DNA of 23,421 bases from Cyclostephanos tholiformis (Eukaryota > Bacillariophyta > Thalassiosirophyceae > Thalassiosirales > Thalassiosiraceae). The DNA is taken from assembly GCA_036939975.1 (NCBI GenBank), contig JALLPB010000499.1, positions 1-23,421 of the forward strand, in the 5' to 3' direction. The notes under the pieces were generated by a model. The model was not told the DNA's origin. It did not search any database and worked only from the letters and a program-made list of their open reading frames with translations. Position numbers and translations under genes: made by a program. Below, piece by piece: positions 1 to 10,134 of the stretch (positions within the stretch are counted from its first letter, which is position 1; each line of letters begins with the position of its first letter).

Positions 1-433
1 GAAGCCCGATGGAGAAGAAATGGGGGGCTTCCCCTCCTTTTCCCTCAACCTCATTGGGGGGCGTCCCCCGCCAAGAAAAATTGGAACATCCCCCCCCCGC
101 CCCCCGTTTGAGGTGACGTGGCGGGCACTGGCAAGTGAGATCGAGACTTTCTCGCGACGAAAGAAAAATATTTTTCACAGAAAAAAAAAAAAAAAAAATT
201 GACGAAACACAAAAAAGAGAGAGCACACCAGCTGGTGTGTGGTCGTCGTCGTCAGCGCACGATAATATATTATGTTGTGTGATGAGGCGAGGACGCTGAC
301 GACGAAAAATATAAAAGAAGAGTAATACGACGGAGAGTTAATAATATTATTATTAAAATATTCATTCGACAACGAACCGAATCCCACAAAAACGAAACAA
401 AGACTGCACATTTTTCCATATACATCCCACGTC
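1..433. promoter_or_regulatory. Upstream region of the ABC1K gene
   Basis: No gene is visible here. The stretch holds G and C runs near 50-105, a TGACGT motif at 114-119 inside a GC-rich patch, an 18-base A run at about 181-198, and AT-rich sequence up to the start codon at 434. It is presumably the promoter and 5' leader of the gene that follows, which is an inference from position only. Confidence 0.4.
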
Positions 434-3400
434 ATGAGGTATCTTTCCTCACCGTCATTCCTCGCCATCGCCACGACGACGACGTTATTGACATCGTCGG
501 GAGGATGCGCCGTAACCGCCTTCCACTCGCCCGGCAGTCGTCATTTACAACGCCCGATGACTGCGAAAAGAACTACGACGAAGACTACGAATGGCATGAT
601 CATTGGCCTGTACGCCCTCCCCCCCTCCCCCCCCCCGATCTCGGTCGACGTCGGGTGGATGTCGGACTACCACGCATCCATCGCATTATTTCGCGACGTG
701 GCATCGTCGTCGTCGACGTACGCGATTATGGAACGCCTCGTCGACGTCATCGACCAACTGGCCGTCATGACCGGCACGACCCTAACGACGCCATCGCAGC
801 TCGTCGATGCGATTAACGAGTTGCTGGTAACATCCTCCTCGTCCCCGCTGACGACGACGTGGCACGTCGCATCGATCGGATTGGCCCTATTGGCGTACCT
901 CCTATCGTCGTTCCTCGGCTCGCCCGACGATTATTCCACCGCCCCCTACGGCGCCGGGGGGGACGCGTACGATCCCATCGCCGCGAACGAATTCTACTCG
1001 CGTCGTCCGCTGATGGTGCTCAAGCGCATCCTACGCCTCGCGTCCCTGACGTCCGCGTTCAACGCGGGGATACTCTTCGATTGGTTGATACTCGGGAAGT
1101 TATTCAAGGACGAGACGTACATGGCATTGCGCAACAACGAATCGCGACGGGCGAGGGAGGCGCTATTGCTCTGTACGAAATTGGGACCCACCTTCATCAA
1201 GCTCGGGCAGGCGTTGTCGATACGCACCGACATCATCCCGGAAAAATACGCGATGGAATTGAGGCAATTGCAGGACGCCGTGCCCCCGTTCGATAGCGAC
1301 GTGGCGCGGATCGTGTTGACGCGGGAGCTCCTGGGGTACGATCGTCGATACGGCGGCGGCGGAGGAGGAGGAGGATTGGACGACGTTTTCGAGTACCTAT
1401 CGGACGAGCCAGTCGCGAGCGCGAGCATAGGGCAGGTCTACCGCGGCAGGCTGCGCGACGGGAATGCCACCGACGTGGCCGTCAAGGTCCAGCGTCCTGG
1501 CATACTCGGCGAGATCGCGCTCGACCTGCACGTATTGCGCCTACTAACGCCGATACAAACGAGGTTGCAGAATGCCATCAACGGACGGATCACCGACATG
1601 GCCGATATCGTGCAGGGGATATCCCTCGTGGACGAGTGGGGTCGTGGATTCGTGGCCGAGACGGATTATCGACTCGAGGCGAGGAATACGATACAATTCG
1701 AGGATGCCATGAGAAAACGCGGCCTCGATGCGGTATGCGCGCCGAGGGTGGTTACGGATCTGGTTAGGGATAAGGTGCTCGTTACCGAGTGGGTCGAGGG
1801 TACGAGATTGGACAGGGATGCGAGTCCCGACGTGCCGAGGCTTTGCGGCGTCGCTATCAACGCGTACCTCACGATGCTTTTGGATACGGGTAAGTGGGGG
1901 TGAGGAGGTCGGAGTGTGTGCACGCGCGCGCAATCCGTTTGCGAACATTCGGAATGCCGACTTTTATTCGTTCTCATCCCCCCCCCCCCACCTTTTCCCC
2001 CCTCGTTCCATGCCGACTTCTCCCATCGTCGCAGGTGTGCTCCATTGCGATCCTCATCCGGGTGAGGGAATTTTGTCTTGCCCTTTCCCTTTTCGACTTT
2101 CTGCATCAGCTCACGTGCTCATTAAACCGTAATCGCTTGCATCTGTTACCCCGCTCCCCTTATATACAGGTAATTTGCTACGAACGACTGATGGTGAGAT
2201 AACCACCTTTATACTTTATTGCAAATGTTTTTTCAATATCGCCTGTCGAGCTGACCATTGCTGTTCGTATGTGAACTTCTCATTTCATATTGCAGGCAAG
2301 CTGTGCATCCTAGATTGGGGAATGACCCTCGAAGTCCCGAACGATTTGCAGTATGCCCTGTTGGAGTTCATCGCGCACATTAATTCGGAGGACTACGACT
2401 CCATCCCCCAGGACTTCATCAACCTCGGCTTCAGCCCCCAGAACGTCAGTCTCGAACGACTTAAGAGCAGCGGTATCACCGACGGACTTTCATTCGCATT
2501 TCGTCAGCTCAGCAAGGGAGGTGGGCCGAAGAAGATGCAGGTGAGGCACCCCCCCGACATTTGCGTGAATAGTTTTATTCATTTCTTTTACTTAATGTCG
2601 CGTTTTTATGCAGGAGCGTGTAAAGGAGGAATTCAAGGAGCGATACGGATCCGACCTGTCGGATACGGAGCTACGTGATGCTGCTCGTGCTGAAATGCTT
2701 GCGCGGATGGAAGAACAGCTCGCATCCGAGGGAGTGGATGTCAAGGGGGTGACGAACGTTATGGAGGAAATGTCGAGGAGGAATCGCGAGCTATTCTCGT
2801 TGCCGCCCTATGTGCTTTACGTTGCACGCGCATTTTCGACCCTTGAAGGCATCGGCCTGAGCATAGACGAGAACTATGCCATCGTGAGAGAGTGCTATCC
2901 GTACCTCGCCCGGAGGTTGTTCACAGACAAGAGTCCGAGGGCCAAATCCGCCCTTAGGGGAATGCTTGGTTTGACTGACTCTGATTTTATCGTGGATTCG
3001 TCTCACGGTGATTCTCCTGGCCTCGCCGCCGTTAAAGCCGGCGTGAGTGGTGAAAGAGCGACGAAGGCCAGCACCCTTTCGCCAAAGAAATTGATAGAGA
3101 TGACTGACAACTTCGCATCATACACGGCCGCAACGGCCGCCGTCGACCGCGATGGACTCGGCCGAACCGCCGCCGCGAAAGAATTCGCTAAGCTGCTGTT
3201 GGACAAGGAGGGCTCTACACTGCAGGAGATTCTGGTCGAGGAGGCGGCCAAGCTGGGTGATGCCGCTACTAGATCCTTGCTCCGACAGGTTTTGGTTGAT
3301 AGCGCCCTCGCAAAGATCGTCAGCAGCACTTTACGTGCTCCTCGAGATGTATTGGATCGTTCTGAGCAGCTCGCGTCTCTACTCCCTGACAACATCAAAA

Positions 3401-3828
3401 GAGCTGTGATTTATTCGCCCGCCGACCTCCCTAAGCTCGTGGACGATCTCTTGTTCCTCACATCAGAAGACGAGAGGATACTCTCCACGGCGAACGAATT
3501 GCAGGAAGTGTTAGGAGGGCGGCTCGAGAATAGCCGATTAAGGGGCGCACTCGCAGACAATTTAAGCGACGGAGCTTCCATTATACCGTCAGTTCCAGAT
3601 CTTACGCCTGGTCTGCGTAGTTTATTAGACAGCGCAGAAACTAGGGATTTTGTGATGGAGCAACTTTCGAATGTTCCATCGCTGGGACGAAGGTTAGGCG
3701 CTGGTCTGTTTCGCAGGGCAGCCTATCGGGCGATGCAGTCGCCAGTACTTCCTGAGGGGACACGTAAGCAACTTTCGGACGTGAATAATCGCTTTGCAGA
3801 TGTCATTGATGCGGTCGCAACAAAATAA
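434..3828 (+). CDS. ABC1K: ABC1K (AarF/UbiB/COQ8-type) atypical kinase, probably plastid-targeted
   Basis: Five exons: 434-1889, 2035-2061, 2170-2193, 2296-2540 and 2614-3828. All four introns are GT-AG and the phases join exactly to give 988 residues. The family consists of atypical protein kinase-like ATPases linked to quinone and prenyl-lipid metabolism; plastid members act at plastoglobules or thylakoids. Visible hallmarks are KLGQ at 256-259 (the family KxGQ motif), an Ala/Ser nucleotide loop ASASIGQVY, the VAVK lysine K351, E409 and E415 in the AETDYRLEARN segment, the catalytic loop HCDPHPGN at 489-496, and DWGM at 509-512 in place of the usual DFG. The HCDPHPGN form fits plastid/cyanobacterial members better than mitochondrial COQ8. 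The leader is hydrophobic and ends CAVTA|FHSP, close to the diatom ASAF cleavage motif, so plastid import is inferred. A run of eight Gly precedes the nucleotide loop. The C-terminal 400 residues are helical and unassigned. The exact paralogue is not determined. Confidence 0.93.
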
Positions 3829-4736
3829 TAGAACAAATCCCGAAAACGCTGTCAATCCGATCTCATCTCTCCCCTCCGGTTGAGGTTATATATTGACACA
3901 AGATATTAACTCATTGAAATCTTGATTTAGCTGTAGTTTGAACAGGTTAAACAATTGAGCATATGAACCCAAGCTCCCTGATCTTGAAATTCATCTGACC
4001 TCAATGGGTTTAATGAGTTTCATGGCAGATTGCAAAGCGCCATCATCATTGCAGTGGGCACTAGATTTCATTACTTCCGCTTAATTAACAATTGTTGTCA
4101 GGAGGTAGCTAAGGGTCAGCAAACAGTTAGCTAAGGGTTACATAAGGGTTAGGAATTATCTGGTGATTGGAGTCGAAAAACTACCCTTCCCATGGAGCTG
4201 CTGCCGCCGACTTCGATTGCCCTTTCTGAAGACCCCCATCACCAAGAGATGTTGCCATTCAACCTAAAGTTAGCCTCAGACCCCACAAACAATCCACCCT
4301 ACTGGCGCCACTCCCCAGTCTAGGTGAGGGGGGGAAATGATTATCGACGGTGCATATCATTGTTGTCGACATCGAATTCCCCCCCTGCCACCACCATGGA
4401 CCTATTTCAGAGGGAAGATGATGCTGCAAAATGGCGGCACAACCACGGGATCATGAGGGTAGATAGGGTGCCACGGGATACTAAATTCCTCCCCCACCCA
4501 AGCTGGTTGCGGTAATGACCTTGCCATGTGGGCTGCCACGGGAAAAGAAGCTGTCTTCAAATTCCAAGAAGGTGTGATGTGCCTGGGAGAGGTTGGATTA
4601 TATGCAATGGTGTCTCCTCGGATAATGGTGCTGGAGGGACAGGGAGGGGGGCTAAGGGACACTATGAAGAAACTATCATATTTTTAAGAAATAAAAGTGA
4701 TAATTTTAGTCCTGAAAAAAAAAACAACAGGGACAT
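3829..4736. other. Intergenic, 3' side of ABC1K
   Basis: No convincing gene. The stretch from 4106 to 4153 repeats TAGCTAAGGGT/TAAGGGTTA-like words three times. Short open frames at 4324-4515 and 4528-4854 have no recognisable product, no signal peptide and no family resemblance, so I treat them as chance. Confidence 0.5.
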
Positions 4737-4933
4737 ACTAGTACATGAATACCCATTTCAATATGGAGATAACCAATTTGAGATGGGGATTGATGTGTCA
4801 CCATTTCTATCAATGAATCGCCATTTCAAAATGGTGATCCCCATATCGAAGTAGGGATACACTAGTACATGAATCCCCATTTCAATATGGGAATCACCAA
4901 TTTGATATGGGGATTGATGTGTCACATTTCTAC
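4737..4933. repeat. Direct repeat pair of about 74 bases
   Basis: Two copies, 4737-4810 and 4861-4933, both begin ACTAGTACATGAAT and end around TTGATGTGTCA-CATTTCTA, at roughly 90% identity by eye. Each copy is internally near-palindromic: a CCCATTTCAATATGG word is followed by GATATGGGGATT. The 50-base spacer carries more of the same ATGGGGAT/ATCCCCAT words. This looks like a small decayed tandem or fold-back family; the origin is unknown. Confidence 0.75.
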
Positions 4934-6530
4934 ATGCTCCTTTCCCCTTGCCTCCGATCCCTTTCTTTTTTCCTCTTCCTCGGCAACATAATGACTGCGC
5001 TCAATTCAAATGGAAATCCTCTTCTGAATTGGGAAAACACATCCAAGAATGGGATTCTGGGACAATGAGGCGCTGAATTAAAATGGGGATCCAATTCGAT
5101 TGCACGCCAATGCATCCAAAATAATTTGGGAATGGGATGCTGTGATGAACAATGCAATAAAAGGACAGAAGCCCCCATGCTACATTGGATGGGATGGCAA
5201 AAAAGTTGCTGGAATTTTGGTGAGAGGAGGGGGCTCCAAGGTTGCCAATGTGCCAGTGCAAAGAATTGTTATCTGCATTGAATGGGGGGAAGGAAGATCT
5301 CACCACCTAAATTTTGGGTATTTTTGGTGAGACAGAGGCCTTATTTGAAATGGGGACTACCCATTTTTAATAGGGCAGGCAAACTACAAAATTCTAAATT
5401 GGGTACTCCCCATTTAAAAACAGAATTAGTGGTAAAATGGGGATTAACATTAGGATGTATAATGTGGGGGGGGTACTCTTATGGCTACAAATCAAATATT
5501 CAAGAAGAGCATCAGCTTGTTCCAGTCCTTGTTTCTTTGTATCACATCTAAGGTATCGATCATCACGTGGCATGTTTCCACTGTCGATGCCCATTGCGGA
5601 TGACTCGTTTTGGTCATCCCCCCATACTAATTTGGCAAAGGCAGCAGCTCAAACCCTAGGTGATTCAATTTGGCAACATGAGATATGCCACGAAAGATGG
5701 CCTGGAAGCTCAGAGTCAAGGGGCAATTTATTTTCATTGTGTCATCAAGAGAATCAGCCATGGTTCAACTACCTGATTGGCAGCATAGAGAACGTATACT
5801 CACCTGAGAGCATCATGATAGAGCAATGGAGATTCAGAATAATGCCAATGCTATCAATACACAAGCTGCTAAGGACCGTCTTTGCCAATCTTTCAATAAT
5901 CAGGACTGATCTTGTCCAAATTTAGCCATCTGTTTGTCACGAGTCTCCCATCCCCCTCCAAATGGAAAACCATCCATTGGTCGGGACAATTTGTTCAAGT
6001 TGAAGCACAACACCAGGAGAAACTCTGAGATTTCCTTCTAGATGATAATAAATCATGCATTGCACAATACTGATGGAACACGAATCTGCATTGACTGCAG
6101 AATCAATCAATTCCAGCTTTGTTATGAATATCTCCTTTACTGCATCAAAGCTTACTATCATTGGAAAAATCAAGCTGAACGTGATTGATCTGTTCAGTGC
6201 TTAAAAAAACAAGGCAAAATGCCAGCATCAACATTATTGGCAACCATCATGACAACCTGTTTATTCTACATGAGAAAAGAGCAGTGGTCAAGACTTCTCC
6301 CATGAAGAAATGGGGGATCATTGAGCATTTGCAAAAGTTTTGATGTTACATGCATTTCATAAACAATCATATTAAATTTATTCATAATAAATTTCTAATA
6401 TAAATCATCCCGAACATTATATCTTAGTGCATTTCATATTGGGAAAAATGAGGACACGAATTCTCCATTTTTTCCATCTCAAAGTCAAGGAGGTATTGTT
6501 TGGCCTTGTTTTAACTTGACGTAAATGCAG
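4934..6530. other. Gene-free AT-rich spacer with scattered ATGGGGAT words
   Basis: ATGGGGAT and its complement recur at about 5080, 5348, 5407 and 5433, continuing the theme of the direct repeat to the left. An open frame at 5437-5925 (+, 162 codons) and an antisense one at 5394-5594 show no recognisable domain and no initiation or splicing logic. A perfect AT hairpin lies at 6374-6394 (AAATTTATT, CAT spacer, AATAAATTT). The tract is probably old mobile-element debris, but no element family could be identified. Confidence 0.45.
5348..5415. repeat. Inverted repeat whose arms are each palindromic
   Basis: The left arm at 5348-5366 reads AAATGGG, five-base loop, CCCATTT. The right arm at 5396-5415 is its reverse complement with one substitution and one extra base. 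The DNA can therefore fold either as two small hairpins or as one larger stem with a 29-base loop. Confidence 0.75.
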
Positions 6531-6815
6531 GGCACCCACCCCTCAACCTGTGATGCTGGTCAAGTCCAAGGTGAAGCATGGGTGCAATGCAAAGTAAGTC
6601 ATTGCAAGACTGGCTGTGGGAGAAAGTGGTGCATCAAAGGAACCGTTCCCACCCATACCCTTTTGTGGGTTACTGCAACTGGTAAGAGTTATATCGATAA
6701 GAATTGTTGAAGATAACAGGCTGTGTCACTCGAACAATTTATCCTAATTTGATGAAAACACAGGGGCCCACTGGGCACCGGCACTAGCTCAACATGCGAT
6801 GGTAAAGTCCAAGGT
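6531..6815 (+). pseudogene. Broken copy of the GH45-associated Cys-rich module pair
   Basis: The segment 6531-6681 follows a CAG acceptor and reads TCDAGQVQG, TGCGRKWC, closely matching the Cys-rich module of the GH45 gene at 8531-10134. After a shortened linker and a one-base frame change it reads GYCNW at 6667-6681 and meets a GTAAGAG donor. The 82-base intron at 6682-6763 is strongly similar, base by base, to the last intron of the GH45 gene. A second module starts at 6764 (GPLGT-like, SSTCDGKVQG) and breaks off at about 6815, just before the inverted-repeat arm. No start codon or signal exon is visible (ATGAGG at 6448 is a weak candidate), there is no GH45 domain, and the frame is broken. 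The upstream intron end (TTAACTTGACG...CAG) also resembles the GH45 last intron, so the parent may have had more than two modules. It is best read as a relic of genomic duplication. Confidence 0.8.
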
Positions 6816-6828
6816 AAGGGATCCATGA

Positions 6829-6984
6829 AATAAATGGCCCCTATATCCGCGGCGATTTGGAGAGTATCAGCCTAATTATGAGGGATTAGAGGGTGTTTTG
6901 GTTTGTCTTGGGGCTCAGCTCCCCGCAGGGGAGAAAGAATTATTTTTGAGAGCTGACGGCCGGCTGCCAGATGGTCAGCGCCCC
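6829..6984 (+). repeat. Left arm of a long inverted repeat
   Basis: This pairs with 10517-10685 on the opposite strand. Shared blocks include AAATGGCCCCTA, ATCAGCCTAATTATGAGG with GGATTAG after it, GCTCCCCGC, and GCCGGCTGCCAGA with GGTC after it. The match is interrupted by small indels in the middle. This copy directly abuts the truncated end of the module relic, which suggests that its insertion or a rearrangement cut the relic. Confidence 0.8.
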
Positions 6985-7233
6985 CTTATTCATAATAATC
7001 CTATCCTTTCTTTCTCCATTCCTTTTTTATTTTTAAATTGTGGCGGGAAAAGATCCAACTCAAGGAATCAAAACCAACATTTTTTAAATACCTAAAAATA
7101 TCATTGACGCGTATACATACACTCAACTCTATCTCGCACCGCCGCGCGCGCCCCCATCCCCCCAGCCCCGCCCGGCCCGTCTGCTCTCATATCGACCAAG
7201 TCCGCCTCCCTCGTTCCGCCCCGCCTCAACAAA

Positions 7234-7878
7234 ATGACGAAGAAATCGCCAACGAGGAGAAAGCTGTCGTCCCTCGTTACCATCCTCGCATGTGCGCTCC
7301 TGATTGCGGTCGTACAAAGTTGCCCGAAAGTAGTTTACTCAAAACCGCTAGTGTCGTCGTCGTCGACGACGAAGGGGGGGAATGCCGCGCCTGATGGTAA
7401 TGATAATGATAATAACGCCAATCACAGCGAATTGGTCGAATACAAACATGCGAAGGGAGGACTCGGAAAGATCGTCAGTTGGGGGTTGGCCAAGATCGAG
7501 AATGCCATATACGGCGACGTGAACATCTCGGACCTTATCGCGGCATTCGTCGCGAAATTCGATAATGTCCTTGCCATCATGGTGAGATCGTTCGCGGAAA
7601 TAATGATGCCGTACGAGAAATTACTTGTATTGGAGAAGGAACGGTTGGTCAAGTTTGATTCGGAATTCAAGGATCTGGTCGGTTTGCGCAACAAGATCGA
7701 ACGGAAGTGTTCCCGCGTCACGACGATCGACGATCGATCGCTTTGCGTGGATAGGGGCGTGGATATACGGGGTAAAATCGACGACCTTAGGGATAAGAGA
7801 TCGAGGTCCATCGATGCCATTTCGAGGTACGAGGGCATGATCGAATGGTGCGCCTCGTATGGCAATTGGTTTTGCTGA
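7234..7878 (+). CDS. Hypothetical small secreted or membrane-anchored protein
   Basis: Single-exon frame of 214 residues; no family recognised. The N-terminus has basic residues (KKSPTRRK) followed by a long hydrophobic stretch at about 11-30 ending in VVQSCPKVVYS, so a signal peptide or signal anchor is likely. Residues 35-70 are Ser/Thr/Gly/Asn-rich and probably disordered. The body is predicted from composition to be helical, with a charged, coiled-coil-like segment at about 125-200 (KLLVLEKERLVKFDSEFKDL, then IDDLRDKRSRSIDAI). Cysteines occur late: CSRV and LCVD near 155-170, then WCAS and a C-terminal NWFC. The start was chosen as the first ATG that includes the hydrophobic leader. The GC-rich codon use resembles the other genes here, unlike the AT-rich flanks. 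It lies inside the inverted-repeat pair with the GH45 gene, to which it is convergent. Confidence 0.7.
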   Translation: MTKKSPTRRKLSSLVTILACALLIAVVQSCPKVVYSKPLVSSSSTTKGGNAAPDGNDNDNNANHSELVEYKHAKGGLGKIVSWGLAKIENAIYGDVNISDLIAAFVAKFDNVLAIMVRSFAEIMMPYEKLLVLEKERLVKFDSEFKDLVGLRNKIERKCSRVTTIDDRSLCVDRGVDIRGKIDDLRDKRSRSIDAISRYEGMIEWCASYGNWFC

Positions 7879-8530
7879 ATTTCCATTATATCCCCCCCAT
7901 CCCCCCCCCGTTTGTCTTTTTCGGACGAACCTTTTTTTCGGGGGGGGAGGTGGTAGGGACTGAGCTTGTTCGGGCAGAACTCAGTCTCGGCGCATTTTGG
8001 GAGTTTTATGTATGGGTTTATGTGTCCTGCTTGAGATAAGGAGCGTTTTTGGCGGTAAATGAAGGGGAGGGGAGGGGGGGCGAGAGGAGCAGGCGCAGTC
8101 GGTTCATGAAGCGAGTCCTCAATGCCTCTCAATTGAAACCTACATATTATTATCGGATCAACAGTAACTATCAATTTATGCAACTACATAAAATAAGAAG
8201 CAACTTCATGTCTGGGCTGGTAGTGGGGACCGGTGGAACGGTAACTGGTTGCTACGCTCCACTCCTCCTTGTCTACTTCAAGAATTATCATTTTTGCGCG
8301 CGCTTCGAGTCATACGATAAGTGGCCATTTACAAGCAATAATATCACTACTAAAAATTAGTTGTCTGGGTCAGTGTCGGAGCAGACAAGTGGAGGTCACA
8401 TTTTGATGCTTTTGGCGATTATCCTCTTCCACCCTATCTGCGAATCATAGAAACACTCTACATTCGTTGGTTTGTGTTGATGAACGGCTCCAATCCGATT
8501 TACATAAAGAAAAACTGTTCAGTGACATCT
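7879..8530. other. Spacer between convergent genes
   Basis: This holds the 3' sides of the secreted-protein gene (+) and the GH45 gene (-). There are C and G runs at 7890-7950 and 8060-8090. A 103-codon frame at 8049-8360 has no recognisable features and no GC-rich coding bias. I see no further gene. Confidence 0.5.
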
Positions 8531-10134
8531 TCATTTGTAGCACCACTTCCCACCGCAGCCGGTCTCGCATTGGCTTTGATTTGCATTGCACCATGTTCCA
8601 CCTTGGACTAAACCGTCGCAGGTTGAGCTGGCGCCGGTGCCCAGTGGGCCCCTGAGTTTTCGTCAAGTTAGGATGAATTGTTTTAGAGTGACATAAACCC
8701 TTTTATCTTAAATCATTCTAATCGATCTAACTCTTACCAGTTGCAGTACCCCATGAGAGCGTTGGGTGATGCAGGCTTGCGAGTAGAAGGCTTCCGAGTA
8801 GTAGGCTTGCCAGTAGTAGGCTTGCCAGTAGTAGGCTTGCCAGTAGTAGGCTTGCGGGTGGGAGCGCTTGTGCCCAGCGTAGTTGGAGGGCTGGATGTTG
8901 TCCCTCCGATATTATTCGCACAAGTTGCCGGCATCGTTGACTGGAGGGCATATGGATAGGAACAGTGCAAAGTCCTCAGCTCCTGAGGACAGGTCACCTC
9001 TTCAAACGTAACAGTAGGATTGTCCCATTTTAGCGAGTAAAAGTTCTCGCAGCCCTTGAGGAAGAACATTACATCAGACAAATGAAATGCATAGATTAGA
9101 AACATGATCAGAAATTTTGGATGTGAAAGATCTCCAAATATCATTCATTTTTAAGGCAAACATACCCTGCGAAGTACGGGGCTCTTGAATTGACTGCAAT
9201 CGCAGTTGTTGACGTTGTCATCTTTTATCAGCCAAGTTCCACATGCAGCAAAGCCTCAAAGAAAAAGGATTACAGGAACAAATTTAGAATTGATTCCTTG
9301 AAGACAGCATGTCTGATAGAGGCATCACATGTGCAACCCTTCTATTGACGAAACACACGAATTACTCACCAGCTGCCTCGTTTGGTTCCCTCCGGGAGCA
9401 TGCGTTAGAAAACGAAAACTCCAAAACATCGAACCCCGGAGCAGCGATGTCGAAATGGGGACCCTGCTTGCACATGGGATTTTCGTTGGGGCAGAAATTC
9501 GTCCCCTTTAACACCAGGGTCGTACTCAAGCCAGAAAATCCGGGCACGTTGCTGGTACCCGTGACCTTCCAGCATTTCCCACATCCGCTGGACATCCAAT
9601 TCCCCCCTCCCAAACTCTCGGAGATTGCTGCCGTTCCATAGAATTTGGCCCCATAAGGGTTGTTAGAGGGGGCGACGAACATAGCATTGGAATGACACAT
9701 TGCAGGCTCAGCTCCAGATAACCCCGTTGGAATGTAACTGCAGCCGCATGAACCACCAGAACAATCCCAATAACGTGTAGTAGTTGCCGTTCGGGCTCCT
9801 CCCGTTGGAGGTGTGGGAGAAGTTGGCGTTGGTGGAGTGGGAGATGGCGGGCCACCACCATCATTGGTACACCACTTGCCCCCGCAACCAGTTTCACATT
9901 GGCTTTGATTTGCATTGCACCATGTACCTCCTTGGACACCACCGTCACAGGTTGAGCTGGCGCCAGTGCCTAAGGGACCCCTGTGTAATAAACAATATGT
10001 GTTCAGTATTTTCAGCTGCTTAATATAATGAGAAACTAATATCGTGCTTACCAATTACAGTATCCAGCTGAAGCTGTAGAGATAAATGCAGCCGCGCCAA
10101 CGAAGATGATGGATGAAAACAATCTATTCCTCAT
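8531..10134 (-). CDS. Secreted GH45-family endoglucanase-like enzyme flanked by two Cys-rich modules
   Basis: Five exons read from the right: 10134-10052, 9980-9370, 9254-9166, 9054-8738 and 8651-8531, all GT-AG, giving 406 residues. A signal peptide (1-23, cleavage after STASA) is followed by a six-Cys module at 24-66 (GYCNW, SSTCDGG, GGTWCNANQ, CETGCGGKWC). A Pro/Thr linker then leads to a GH45 double-psi barrel starting TTTRYWDCS. Both GH45 catalytic acids appear present: D100 in YWDC and D205 in HFDIA. Family landmarks CGKCWKVTG, CDCSQFKSPVLRRGC and WDNPTVTFEEVTCP follow in order. A (T/S)(T/S)(G/R)KP repeat linker joins a second, nearly identical six-Cys module that ends WCYK-stop. Both modules are split by an intron at the same codon, GYCNW. 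GH45 enzymes cleave beta-1,4-glucan, and the modules are plausibly carbohydrate-binding, but that is inference. The enzyme could act on the cell's own wall or on external polysaccharide. Confidence 0.92.
8773..8862. repeat. 15-base coding minisatellite, six units
   Basis: Six head-to-tail units of AGGCTTGCCAGTAGT and variants lie in the GH45 gene's fourth exon. On the minus strand each encodes a five-residue unit such as TTGKP or STRKP, forming the linker before the last Cys-rich module. The three central units are identical, indicating recent expansion. Confidence 0.9.

Noticed and set aside
505..1428. Several Arg/Pro-rich frames over the first ABC1K exon
   Set aside because: They overlap the conserved kinase frame and reflect only its GC-rich codon use.
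1728..2202. Overlapping frames across the first ABC1K introns
   Set aside because: They cross exon-intron junctions defined by the conserved HCDPHPGN and DWG segments, so they are not separate genes.
4106..4153. TAAGGGTTA-like words resembling telomere repeat
   Set aside because: Only two or three irregular copies; too short to call an interstitial telomere.
5437..5925. 162-codon frame on the plus strand
   Set aside because: Lies in AT-rich repeat debris, with no signal, domain or codon bias like the real genes here.
7422..8183. 253-codon open frame on the minus strand
   Set aside because: Mostly antisense to the secreted-protein gene at 7234-7878, whose leader and codon pattern make it the better candidate; no domain is seen in the antisense product.
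8049..8360. 103-codon frame on the plus strand
   Set aside because: No recognisable features; composition changes along its length from G-rich to AT-rich spacer.
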